In this document: positions 1-6,916 of the stretch, one piece after another
Numbering within the stretch: position 1 is the first letter of the stretch
Layout of the letters: every line of letters begins with the position of its first letter
Assembly (NCBI GenBank): GCA_035558335.1
Contig: DATMCM010000633.1
Coordinates: 1-7,882, forward strand
Origin: Onstottus_B sp035558335
Lineage (GTDB): Bacteria > Acidobacteriota > Blastocatellia > UBA7656
Length of the DNA stretch: 7,882 bases
Reading direction: 5' to 3'
Notes under the pieces: generated by a model
What the model was told of the DNA's origin: nothing
The model's database searches: none
Seen by the model: only the letters and a program-made list of their open reading frames with translations
Made by a program: the position numbers and the translations under genes

Positions 1-1
1 A

Positions 2-1852
2 GTGGTGATGTACGAGATGATCACCGGGCGATTGCCGTTCAGAGGCAAGAGCTCGGTGGACGTTATGCACGCGGTTATGCACAGCGAGCCGGCGCCGCTC
101 GGGGAGGGTGTGCCGGCGCGGCTTCAACAGATCGTTTCCAAGGCGATGGCCAAGAATGCCGACGCGCGCTATCAATCGGCGGAGGTTCTGCTCGAAGACC
201 TGCGCGCGCTCGTTCGGAGCCACTACTCCGCGAGCGGCCTGGTTCCCGCGGATAAATCGTCGCTGCTCAAAGCGTCCAAACAGCTTCGCAAACAACCGCG
301 ATTTCGGGATCGAGTCGCAGGGATGTTTCAGCGCGCGTTCAACAGCGGGTCACAGACCAAGGAAGAATCAAGCTCAGCAGGCAGCGAGTCGGCCACTCCC
401 GATGCCTCGCCGTCGATGTGGGTCTCGCGCGACAAAAAGACCATCGCGATAATGCCGTTCAAGAATCTATCCGGCAATCCCGAAAATGACTTCTACGGCT
501 TTAGCCTCGCCGACAGTGTGATCACCGAACTCGCGCAGCTTCGAGACCTGATCGTGCGGCCGTCGTCTTACATCGCTCAGTATCAGAACAAAGACATTGA
601 CCCGCGCGCTGTTGGCGCACAACTCGCGGTGGACGCGGTGTTGATCGGCGGATATTTGAAGGCCGGCGATAGATTCCGCCTGACTCCTCAGCTTGTCGAC
701 AGCGGCTCGGGTGAGATCGTCTGGAGCGAGAAGATCGATGTCGAATCGAAAGACATAATGACCGTTCAAGACACGATCTCGCGCCAAATCGTCGAAGGCT
801 TGCGGGTCAAAACAAACACCAAAGAGCAGGAGCGATTGGTCAAAGCTCCGACCGAAAACGCCGAGGCTTACGAGTGCTACCTCAAGGGCCGGACGGTTCT
901 CTACAAGTTCATCACGCAAACGCTAGACGGCGCCGACTTGGAAGCGGCCATCAGTCTGTTCAGCAAAGCGGTCGAGCTCGATCCAAATTTCGCGCTCGCT
1001 CACAGCGGGCTCGGAGTGTGTGAAGTCAACTACGTGCTGAAAGGGATGGGCGGCATCGAGCATTACGCAAAGGCCAGGGACGCCTTCGATCACGCGCTCG
1101 AGATCGATCCCAAGCTTGTCGAACCCAGAGTGCGGATGATCTACGTGGACTTGATCGAGGGAAGGTCGGAAACCGCGCGCAAAGAGATTCGCCGTTTGGT
1201 CCGCAGCGCGCCAAACGAGCCTTCGGTTCATTCGGTCGCGGCTTACGTCTACCGCTTGAGCGGTCAATATGACAAAGCGCTCGAAGCGTGGGACAGGCTG
1301 CTCAAGATCAGCCCGACCGATATCGTATTTGCCGCTTACAACCAGGCGCGCATCTTCATCTACCTGCGCGACTACGCCAGGGCCGAAGCCGAGCTCGCTA
1401 AGGGCCTGGCCTTCGAGCCTCATCATCCGAATCTGCTAGCCTATCACGCGGTCATCGACTACTATCGAGGCGATATCGATAAAGCTGCCGCCACCGTCGA
1501 AGACATTCTCGCCAAACACCCCGAACTGCTCACTCAGAAGATATTCCTCGCGTATTGCTATCTGGCTCGCGGCGAGCGCGACCGCGCGCTTGCAGGTTTG
1601 GATGAGCGAGTCAAAGAGATTGCCCGCGCGGATCAGGACGTGGCATTCCGTCTAGCGACCGTGTACGCGTTGGATAAGAACGCCGATGAAGCGATCGAGT
1701 GGCTCGAGCGGTCGATTTCGATGGGGAACGAAAACTATCCCTGGATCTCCGCGAACCCGAACTGGGAAGCGCTCCGCGACGAGCCCCGCTTCAAAAAGAT
1801 AGTTGAAGAGTTGAGAGTGAAGTGGGAGAGCATCGCAGAGCCTGCAGCGTAA
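2..1852 (+). CDS. Ser/Thr protein kinase with TolB-like and TPR domains (5'-truncated)
   Basis: C-terminal 616 residues of a Hanks-type Ser/Thr kinase; the frame is open to the left edge, so the real start lies outside and the first GTG is only an internal valine codon. Residues 1-73 match the end of a kinase C-lobe: YEMITGRLPF (subdomain IX) and the terminal ARYQSAEVLLEDL signature. The catalytic HRD and DFG motifs would be upstream. Residues 74-143 are a Ser-rich linker with no membrane-spanning stretch. Residues 144-267 form a TolB-like/FlgO-type alpha-beta domain (IAIMPFKNLSGNPEN, then VDAVLIGGYLK and WSEKID). Residues 288-605 are TPR-type helical repeats (for example AAISLFSKAVELDPNFALAH and YDKALEAWDRLLKISPTD), closing with the PNWEALRDEPRFKKIVEEL ending common in TPR proteins. 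Likely a cytosolic signalling kinase using the TPRs as a partner platform; targets cannot be read from sequence. It converges on the hydrolase gene across 26 bp. The family is secure, the role unknown. Confidence 0.9.
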   Translation: MVMYEMITGRLPFRGKSSVDVMHAVMHSEPAPLGEGVPARLQQIVSKAMAKNADARYQSAEVLLEDLRALVRSHYSASGLVPADKSSLLKASKQLRKQPRFRDRVAGMFQRAFNSGSQTKEESSSAGSESATPDASPSMWVSRDKKTIAIMPFKNLSGNPENDFYGFSLADSVITELAQLRDLIVRPSSYIAQYQNKDIDPRAVGAQLAVDAVLIGGYLKAGDRFRLTPQLVDSGSGEIVWSEKIDVESKDIMTVQDTISRQIVEGLRVKTNTKEQERLVKAPTENAEAYECYLKGRTVLYKFITQTLDGADLEAAISLFSKAVELDPNFALAHSGLGVCEVNYVLKGMGGIEHYAKARDAFDHALEIDPKLVEPRVRMIYVDLIEGRSETARKEIRRLVRSAPNEPSVHSVAAYVYRLSGQYDKALEAWDRLLKISPTDIVFAAYNQARIFIYLRDYARAEAELAKGLAFEPHHPNLLAYHAVIDYYRGDIDKAAATVEDILAKHPELLTQKIFLAYCYLARGERDRALAGLDERVKEIARADQDVAFRLATVYALDKNADEAIEWLERSISMGNENYPWISANPNWEALRDEPRFKKIVEELRVKWESIAEPAA

Positions 1853-1878
1853 CGTTTCCACTCCGCAACAGCTTCCGA

Positions 1879-4332
1879 TTATTGTAGTTTCGCCCCGAAG
1901 TCGGTGTCCGGCAAACCAACATCGAACCTCACTTCCTTGACGTGAGTTATCACGCTCCCCAATCCAGGGACCTTCGATGACGCGGTGAACGGTACCATCA
2001 AACCATCAACGTTTCTGTAGTCGCTGTAAGTCTGGCTCACCTTCGCTGGTCCGTCGCCGCCCAACGTTGAGCGCACCACATCTCGCTTCAGCACCAGAAA
2101 ACTCTTCGTCGAGATATAGTCGGTCACCGCGTTGCCTTTCTCAGGAGTCTTCACCACCACGTAGACTTCTTCGCCCTCGACCTTCGACTTCTCCTTGATC
2201 GCGAGGCTCTTGAATAGAGTCTTCCAGTTCAACAGTTGATAAAAATCGAAATCAATGCGCGCATCGTTGGTTTGGTCGTCCGTATAAGCTTCGGCGGGGG
2301 AGAAGCTCGTCTCCGCACCGCCCTTCGCTCCGTCGAAGTACTCTCGTATCTTGCCTAGCTTCTTGCCTTGCCCGATCAGAGTAGTGTCGCTCGCTAAGAG
2401 GTTCGGCGCTTTTGCAGCGGTTGATATCTGGCCGGTTATTCCCTGATTCTCATAATCTATCAATGCCACCGTGATCATCGATTTGTGTTTGCGCAGGTTG
2501 GTTTCGCCGCCCGCTGCTGCTATGACGCTGGTCATCAGTTCATCGACCGAGACATCGAAGCTGGACGAAGCCGCTGAAGTTGCGCCGGTCCGCACGAACT
2601 CAAACTCGCCTTCCGGTTGCTTTATCTGCAGCGCCGACACTTTGCCGTCCGCGCTGCGCTTGAAGCTGGTCCTATAAGAATCAGGCAACTCTGCGGCGCC
2701 AAAGCTGTCCTTCGCTTTTTCCACAAGCGTGTAAGCGGGTTGGCCAGGGACGATGAGCACGACCTTGCCTTCCTTCGCTGCTACTTCTATGGCCATGCCG
2801 GCGCGCTCATACTTGCCGAGCAGGTCCTTGTACGGGCCGGAGTAGTCGGCAGAAGCCGATATAGTCGAGGGCTCGCCGTCCTTTTTGCGTTTTACGAGGA
2901 CGACGTTTCCTTGCGGCTGTTCGAGAAACATTTCGGTGTCGGACTCGTTGCCCTTGGTCGGACGGAAAGTGATGAAGTAGCCATCGGGCGCCGGATCGTC
3001 GAGTTTGTATTTTCGACCACCCATGTTGCTGAGGGGATAGTCGGGCTGGCCCGCTACTCTGGCTAGCAGCTTGCCGTCCTTCAGAACAACTTCGACTACC
3101 AATCCAGGTGTCGAGTAGCTGCCGGTCTCGAGCGCTGCGTTTCCTGAGGTTGCCGTTGTCGAGGCAGCGGCCACCGGCTCAGGCTTGCCGACAAGGTTGT
3201 TGAAGATTGCGTCGCGGGCGGTCAAACCGATCGGTGAAGTCGTCACGTTAGTAAGCAAGCAAAAGGCAAGACCCTGGTCGGGCATCACTCCGACGAGCGA
3301 GTTGAACCCATCGATGCCGCCGCTATGCGTCAGCACCTTATGCCCGTGCCAATCCGTCACGCCCCATCCGAGACCGTAGCCGGTTGTGCCCGCTACGGTG
3401 ATCTGCCTGGTGATCAGTTCGTTGAAGCTTTTCTCGGAAACCAATCGCTTGCCCTCGAACACCCCGGCGCCCAGCATCAACCGCAGCCATCTGGCCATGT
3501 CCACCGCGTTTGAGTTGATTGCTCCGGCCGGCGCGATGTTGGTGAGGTCGCGCATCGCAAGCTTTTTGGGAGTCTTCTTCGCAATATCGTACCCGATCCC
3601 AAAGTCGGGAGATTTTTGTGTGTCCGCCGCGGAGGTGTTGCTCAAGTTCATTCCGAGCGGCTTGAAGATTCGCTCGGCAATGATTCGCTCCCAGGTCGAG
3701 CCTTGAGCGTGGGCCACGACTTCGCCGGCGGCGCTGAACATAACGTTTTGATATTGGAACTTCTCGCCGAGCTTCGCGGTGGGCTTCGCAAGCCCGGCGG
3801 TCTTGATGGCTTCTTCGCGATTGAGCACACCGGTGTACCAGGCGAGGTCGGTGCCGTCGAGCCCCGAGCGATGACACAGCAGATCGCGCAAGGTGACCTT
3901 GGCGTCAGCGTCCGGATCTTGAAGCTTGAAGTACGGCAGATGCTTTCTGGGCGAGTCTTCGAGGGAGAGCTTGCCGTCATCGACGCTCATCACCGCGGTC
4001 ATCGCCGTGAAAGCCTTCGAGCAGGAGCCGATGGCAAACAGGGTCTTCTCGGTGACCAGCAAGTTGTGCTCGACATCTCTGAGGCCAAGGCCCTTTGAGT
4101 AGATGACGCGGTCGTCTTTGACGATCACGAGCGAGAGTCCGGGCACGCCAAGCTCCTTTCGCTTGTCGTCGAGTGCCTTCTCGATCGCCGCAAGCTTGCT
4201 GGCGATGCCGGCGTCCCCGGCCTGCGTTGACGCGGAGCTTGGCGCAGCCAGCGTTGGGAGCGCAGCCGTTACGGTGAGGCTGGTGGCAAGTAGAATGGCC
4301 AGAATCAGCCGCGAAACTCTTTCAAATTTCAT
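1879..4332 (-). CDS. Secreted class C beta-lactamase-family serine hydrolase with accessory C-terminal domains
   Basis: An 817-residue exported protein. Residues 1-30 look like a Sec signal peptide (KFER, hydrophobic LILAILLATSLTVTAAL, likely cut after TLAA). Residues about 45-385 are a serine beta-lactamase/penicillin-binding fold with all three active-site motifs: S103-C-S-K106 (nucleophile and general base), Y194-Q-N196 and H336-S-G338. HSG in place of KTG is usual for esterase, D-aminopeptidase and class C-like members, so true beta-lactam resistance should not be assumed. Residues about 398-482 and 500-581 are two related beta-rich modules resembling the DUF3471-type tail of this family. 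Residues 594-817 resemble the LolA/LppX-like beta domain often found in Acidobacteriota secreted proteins (SDYRNVDGLMVPF motif). The tail makes it about twice the usual length of 350-500 residues. A GGGGG run about 7 nt before the ATG (4340-4344) is a plausible ribosome binding site. Substrate unknown, perhaps a peptide or ester in the periplasm or outside the cell. Confidence 0.9.
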   Translation of the reverse strand: MKFERVSRLILAILLATSLTVTAALPTLAAPSSASTQAGDAGIASKLAAIEKALDDKRKELGVPGLSLVIVKDDRVIYSKGLGLRDVEHNLLVTEKTLFAIGSCSKAFTAMTAVMSVDDGKLSLEDSPRKHLPYFKLQDPDADAKVTLRDLLCHRSGLDGTDLAWYTGVLNREEAIKTAGLAKPTAKLGEKFQYQNVMFSAAGEVVAHAQGSTWERIIAERIFKPLGMNLSNTSAADTQKSPDFGIGYDIAKKTPKKLAMRDLTNIAPAGAINSNAVDMARWLRLMLGAGVFEGKRLVSEKSFNELITRQITVAGTTGYGLGWGVTDWHGHKVLTHSGGIDGFNSLVGVMPDQGLAFCLLTNVTTSPIGLTARDAIFNNLVGKPEPVAAASTTATSGNAALETGSYSTPGLVVEVVLKDGKLLARVAGQPDYPLSNMGGRKYKLDDPAPDGYFITFRPTKGNESDTEMFLEQPQGNVVLVKRKKDGEPSTISASADYSGPYKDLLGKYERAGMAIEVAAKEGKVVLIVPGQPAYTLVEKAKDSFGAAELPDSYRTSFKRSADGKVSALQIKQPEGEFEFVRTGATSAASSSFDVSVDELMTSVIAAAGGETNLRKHKSMITVALIDYENQGITGQISTAAKAPNLLASDTTLIGQGKKLGKIREYFDGAKGGAETSFSPAEAYTDDQTNDARIDFDFYQLLNWKTLFKSLAIKEKSKVEGEEVYVVVKTPEKGNAVTDYISTKSFLVLKRDVVRSTLGGDGPAKVSQTYSDYRNVDGLMVPFTASSKVPGLGSVITHVKEVRFDVGLPDTDFGAKLQ

Positions 4333-4558
4333 GTAAAGACCCCCGTCTAAGAACGACCAAATATCTAAAGCGTTAGCTTCGGCCGACGACCGACCCCGGC
4401 GCGACTTGCCGCAAGCTCAAACTTCTAACACAGTTCGCTTCGCCGTAGTAGTCCTTGCCCGGTATCGATGCGTTCCGTATGAATCCCGATTTCAGTGGCG
4501 ACGCGATGAGCCATGGTCGAGTGCGGCAGCGCGCGTAGAACTTTCGCGGTTGTTGTTG

Positions 4559-4564
4559 TATAAG
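4559..4564 (+). promoter_or_regulatory. Possible -10 element of yceH
   Basis: TATAAG lies 28 bases before the yceH start codon, which would give a short leader of about 20 nt containing the ribosome binding site. No good -35 hexamer is present at the expected 16-18 bp spacing (the bases there are near GTAGAAC), so the assignment is tentative and rests on position and the -10 match only. Confidence 0.25.
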
Positions 4565-4580
4565 TCTGTCACGGCTATCT

Positions 4581-4588
4581 GAGAGGAG
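4581..4588 (+). promoter_or_regulatory. Ribosome binding site of yceH
   Basis: GAGAGGAG is a strong Shine-Dalgarno match. It ends 4 bases before the ATG at 4593, a slightly tight but workable spacing. It supports this ATG, which also fits the family's usual N-terminus. Confidence 0.7.
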
Positions 4589-4592
4589 CCTG

Positions 4593-5249
4593 ATGGAAGC
4601 GATACTGAATCCGGTTGAAGTTCGTGTGCTGGGCTCGTTGATTGAAAAAGCGATTACCACGCCCGAATACTATCCTTTATCGCTCAATGCGCTCACTAAC
4701 GCGTGCAATCAGCTCACCAACCGCGAACCCATCGTGTCATACGACGAAAAGATGGTCGCGCGCGGTCTCGAGAGCTTACGCGAGAAGAAGCTGGTGTGGT
4801 TGGTGACCGGCGCCGGCGCGCGGGTACCGAAGTACGAGCACCGTTTCGCGGAGGCCTACAAGTTGTCAGAACAGGAAGTGGCCGTGATGAGCGTGTTGAT
4901 GCTGCGCGGTCCGCAGACTACCGGAGAGATTCGCGGGCGAACCACACGGCTTTACGAGTTTGCAGAGCTGGAAGAAGTCGAGCTGACGCTTCAATCACTG
5001 ATCAGTGCGGCGCTCGTCGTCAAGCTTCCGCGCCAGCCGGGCACCAAGGAGTCGCGATATGCGCAAGTGCTTGCGGGAGAGGTTCACTTCGAAGAGCGCG
5101 AGGCGGCGCCTCGGCTTGAGGCGGCGACCCTCGAGGTGAGGGCCGAGAACGAGCGAATCGCCAAGCTGGAAGGCAAGGTCGAGCGCCTCGAGTTGGAGCT
5201 GGCGGAGTTGAAGCAGCAACTCCTTGACTTCAAGAAACAGTTTGAATGA
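4593..5249 (+). CDS. yceH: YceH family protein (DUF480/UPF0502)
   Basis: A 218-residue full-length member of the YceH/UPF0502 (DUF480) family, made of two winged-helix domains. The signature is strong: RVLGSLIEKAITTPEYYPLS (11-30), LNALTNACNQLTNREPIV (31-48), LMLRGPQTTGEIRGRT (102-117) and PGTKESRYAQVL (149-160). Residues about 174-216 are a charged, Leu-rich segment with heptad spacing (ERIAKLEGKVERLELELAEL), likely a coiled coil for oligomerisation. The winged-helix folds suggest DNA or protein binding, but no firm molecular function is established for the family. The gene has its own ribosome binding site and appears monocistronic, diverging from the hydrolase gene and converging on nrnA. 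The identification is secure; the function is not. Confidence 0.95.
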   Translation: MEAILNPVEVRVLGSLIEKAITTPEYYPLSLNALTNACNQLTNREPIVSYDEKMVARGLESLREKKLVWLVTGAGARVPKYEHRFAEAYKLSEQEVAVMSVLMLRGPQTTGEIRGRTTRLYEFAELEEVELTLQSLISAALVVKLPRQPGTKESRYAQVLAGEVHFEEREAAPRLEAATLEVRAENERIAKLEGKVERLELELAELKQQLLDFKKQFE

Positions 5250-5255
5250 AACCGG

Positions 5256-5297
5256 CTTTGCGTCCGTGCGAGAGCGTTTTCGCCCAAAGACGCAAAG
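5256..5297. repeat. Intergenic inverted repeat between yceH and nrnA ends
   Basis: CTTTGCGTC (5256-5264) and GACGCAAAG (5289-5297) are perfect 9-bp inverted arms around a 24-base loop; inside, GCGA (5268-5271) can pair with TCGC (5280-5283). The right side reads as degenerate copies of a short unit (CGCCCAAAGA, CGCAAAGG, CGCGAAG). It lies in the 59-bp gap between two convergent genes, where a bidirectional terminator would be expected, but neither strand has a U-tract after the stem. It may be a dispersed intergenic repeat that also ends transcription. Confidence 0.6.
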
Positions 5298-5308
5298 GCG
5301 CGAAGCTA

Positions 5309-6274
5309 TCACGCCGAAACAGGAGCGACTCCGAGGGCGGCTTGAAGCCCCTCGATCACTCGCCGCTTTACTTCTTCAAACTCTCCGTTTATTCGGCATC
5401 CGGCGGCGTTGCGATGTCCGCCTCCTCCAAATAGCTCAGCCACCTTGGCGACGTTGTTTTTGCCTTTTGATCTGAGGCTCACTCGATACGCGCCCGGCGA
5501 GAGCTCCTTGAAAAAGGCGACTGCGTCTACGTCGCCAACCGAAAGAGCGTGGTTAACTATTCCGTCGGCGTCTTCCTCGCAGGCATCGACTTCGTACATC
5601 GTATCGCGGTCCATGGTCACCCATGCGATGCGCCCCGATTCGTCGCGCTCGATTCTGGAGAGGACCAGGCCCATCAGCTTTATCTTGGAGAAAGGGTACG
5701 AGTAAAAGAGCGCCTGCGATATTCTTGCTGGTTCGACTCCCCGACGCACAAGCTCCGAAGCGATCTTCAACGTCCGCTCGGTGGTGTTCGAGAAGTGAAA
5801 GCTCCCGGTGTCGGTGAGAAGCGCGGTGTAGATACAGTCGGCGATTTCCTTGGTCACTTCGACGCCGAGGGCCTTGCACAGGTTGTAGATCATTTCGCCG
5901 ACCGCGGCCGAAGTCGCGTCGATCCAGTTGATGTCGCCGAATGGTTCGGTGGTTGAGTGGTGATCTATGTTGACCACGAACTGATTTCCCAGACCCGGCA
6001 GTCCCGGCCGGTCTACGTCGCTGCATTCGATGATGAACGCCGCGTCGTAGCGCTCAGTGACGTCGTCGCGGACAATTACCTTATCCGAACCGGGCAGCAC
6101 GTGGTAGGCCGGCGGCACGCGGTCCCGGAGAACCACGTCTGCGTTCTTGCCCAAAGACAAGAGCATCCAGTAGAGCGCGAGTCCAGACCCCAATCCGTCG
6201 CCATCCGGGCGTATATGTGAGGTAATCATGAACCGCTGGTTTTGTTCTATAAGCTGTACGACCTGGCTAAGCAT
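5309..6274 (-). CDS. nrnA: DHH/DHHA1 phosphoesterase, NrnA-type nanoRNase / pAp phosphatase
   Basis: A 321-residue DHH-family phosphoesterase of the NrnA type, which degrades 2-5 nt RNAs and dephosphorylates 3'-phosphoadenosine 5'-phosphate in the cytosol using Mn ions. Motifs, numbered from the chosen ATG: SHIRPDGDGLGS (19-30, metal ligands H20, D24, D26), IECSDVDRPG (82-91), the name-giving D104-H-H106, TDTGSFHFSNTT (154-165) and the DHHA1 substrate loop GGGGHRNAAG (283-292). Family members often have Asp where E83 stands here. The ATG at 6272-6274 is preferred: it gives MLSQVVQLIEQNQRFMITSH, the usual family N-terminus, with GGA 6 nt upstream. A TTG at 6302-6304 would add ten unconserved residues and has no ribosome binding site. 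It lies 36 bp downstream of rbfA, probably in the same transcript, matching the common infB-rbfA-nrnA order. The usual next gene, truB, is absent here. Confidence 0.93.
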   Translation of the reverse strand: MLSQVVQLIEQNQRFMITSHIRPDGDGLGSGLALYWMLLSLGKNADVVLRDRVPPAYHVLPGSDKVIVRDDVTERYDAAFIIECSDVDRPGLPGLGNQFVVNIDHHSTTEPFGDINWIDATSAAVGEMIYNLCKALGVEVTKEIADCIYTALLTDTGSFHFSNTTERTLKIASELVRRGVEPARISQALFYSYPFSKIKLMGLVLSRIERDESGRIAWVTMDRDTMYEVDACEEDADGIVNHALSVGDVDAVAFFKELSPGAYRVSLRSKGKNNVAKVAELFGGGGHRNAAGCRINGEFEEVKRRVIEGLQAALGVAPVSA

Positions 6275-6310
6275 GTTTCCAATCGAAGGCAACGCGCGAA
6301 CCAAAGCGCA

Positions 6311-6721
6311 TCATTCATTCGAGCCCTGGCCGACCCCGTCAGTGGCAGCAGGCTCTTGAGCTTGTTCGTGCTCGCGCACCTTCTGAATCTCCTCGCTAAG
6401 TAACTCTTCAATTCTGGCAGCAGTCTCGACACTGTCGTCATGAACAAAATGAAGCTCGGGGGTATACCGTATTGTGAGGGAAGGGCCAAGCTGAGCCCTG
6501 ATGAACCCGGCCGCGTGTCTGAGGGCAGCAAGGGAGGCCTTCTGCTCGTCTTTCGTTCCACGCACGCTGACGAATATCTTGGCGTGTCTGAGATCCGGGC
6601 TGAGCTTGGCCTCGGTGACGGTCACGAGTCCGATTCTTGGGTCTTCCAGCTCGCCTGCGATTATCAAGCCGATCTCTTCCTTGATCTGTTCGGCTAATCG
6701 TTGGGGTCTTCTTCCGGCCAT
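6311..6721 (-). CDS. rbfA: 30S ribosome-binding factor A
   Basis: A 136-residue RbfA, a type II KH-fold protein that binds the immature 30S subunit and helps process the 5' end of 16S rRNA, also linked to cold adaptation. The family pattern is clear along its length: RRPQRLAEQIKEEI (4-17), ELEDPRIGLVTVTEAKLSPD (24-43), LRHAKIFVSV (44-53), LRHAAGFIRAQL (67-78) and TPELHFVHDDSVETAARIEE (87-106). The C-terminal tail after 113 is acidic, polar and probably disordered. The ATG at 6719-6721 is chosen because it has a GAGGG ribosome binding site and fits the family; upstream codons to 6775 stay open but give an unconserved MPLASLVRLRRR stretch. It follows infB after an unusually long 195-bp gap and precedes nrnA by 36 bp. 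Confidence 0.95.
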   Translation of the reverse strand: MAGRRPQRLAEQIKEEIGLIIAGELEDPRIGLVTVTEAKLSPDLRHAKIFVSVRGTKDEQKASLAALRHAAGFIRAQLGPSLTIRYTPELHFVHDDSVETAARIEELLSEEIQKVREHEQAQEPAATDGVGQGSNE

Positions 6722-6726
6722 TACAC

Positions 6727-6731
6727 CCTCG
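6727..6731 (-). promoter_or_regulatory. Ribosome binding site of rbfA
   Basis: On the minus strand the bases before the start read GAGGGTGTA then ATG. This puts a Shine-Dalgarno-like GAGGG about 4-5 nt upstream of the ATG at 6721 and favours that start over the in-frame upstream codon at 6775. Confidence 0.5.
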
Positions 6732-6805
6732 GTCACGTATCGGCGCCTAAGCCGAACTAGAGATGCTAACGGCAAAGCTCCAAACTTGCAACCGAGCGGA
6801 CTTGG

Positions 6806-6823
6806 AATTCGAAATTTCGAATT
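6806..6823. repeat. 18-bp perfect palindrome in the infB-rbfA gap
   Basis: AATTCGAAATTTCGAATT is identical to its own reverse complement, with no spacer. TTCGAA occurs three times within 21 bp (6808-6813, 6816-6821, 6823-6828). The stretch is much richer in A/T than the flanking genes. It could be a dimeric operator or part of a palindromic intergenic repeat; nothing in the sequence identifies a binding protein. Confidence 0.7.
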
Positions 6824-6858
6824 TCGAACGTATCTTCGGGGGAAGGGGGCGCTCAGGA

Positions 6859-6904
6859 GATCTTGGATTTTGGAGAAGAGACAGACATTCCAAAATCCAA
6901 GATC
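6859..6904. repeat. 16-bp perfect inverted repeat downstream of infB
   Basis: Left arm 6859-6874 (GATCTTGGATTTTGGA) and right arm 6889-6904 are exact reverse complements, separated by a 14-base loop (6875-6888). The structure begins 12 bases after the infB stop codon in the direction of transcription. In RNA it would form a stable stem, but no U-tract follows on either strand, so it is not a canonical intrinsic terminator. It may act as an RNA processing or mRNA-stabilising hairpin, or be a dispersed palindromic element of REP or miniature-transposon type. Confidence 0.85.
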
Positions 6905-6916
6905 GCGAAGCGAAAA

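Larger units (their letters stand above)
4333..4592. other. Divergent intergenic region between hydrolase gene and yceH
   Basis: These 260 bases separate two divergently transcribed genes and should hold both promoters. I see a weak -10-like TATAAG for yceH near its ribosome binding site. On the other strand there is a possible TAGATA (4362-4367) upstream of the hydrolase gene, with no recognisable -35 partner. No tRNA, long repeat, riboswitch-like element or convincing small ORF was found; reading frames in this stretch lack homology signatures and good start signals. Confidence 0.5.

Noticed and set aside
923..1426. Antisense open frame inside the kinase gene
   Set aside because: It is fully contained in a well-supported TPR-coding region, has no recognisable domain and no ribosome binding site; it is a codon-bias shadow.
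3338..3877. Arg-rich alternate frame within the serine hydrolase gene
   Set aside because: It overlaps the catalytic-domain coding sequence in another frame on the same strand, and its Arg/His-rich composition is typical of shadow frames in GC-rich DNA.
4373..4660. Minus-strand 95-codon frame across the hydrolase-yceH gap
   Set aside because: It overlaps the conserved start of yceH, lacks a ribosome binding site and shows no protein-like motif.
6272..6304. TTG start for nrnA ten codons upstream
   Set aside because: It has no ribosome binding site and the extra residues do not match the family; the ATG at 6272-6274 gives the expected N-terminus.
6722..6775. Longer rbfA beginning at 6775
   Set aside because: The extra 18 residues are unlike any RbfA N-terminus, while the ATG at 6721 has a GAGGG ribosome binding site.
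6859..6904. Rho-independent terminator for infB
   Set aside because: The stem is good but A/T-rich, and no run of U follows on either strand.
6800..6916. CRISPR-like or tRNA-like structure
   Set aside because: There are only two unrelated palindromes, with no regular repeat-spacer pattern and no tRNA cloverleaf or TPsiC-like sequence.
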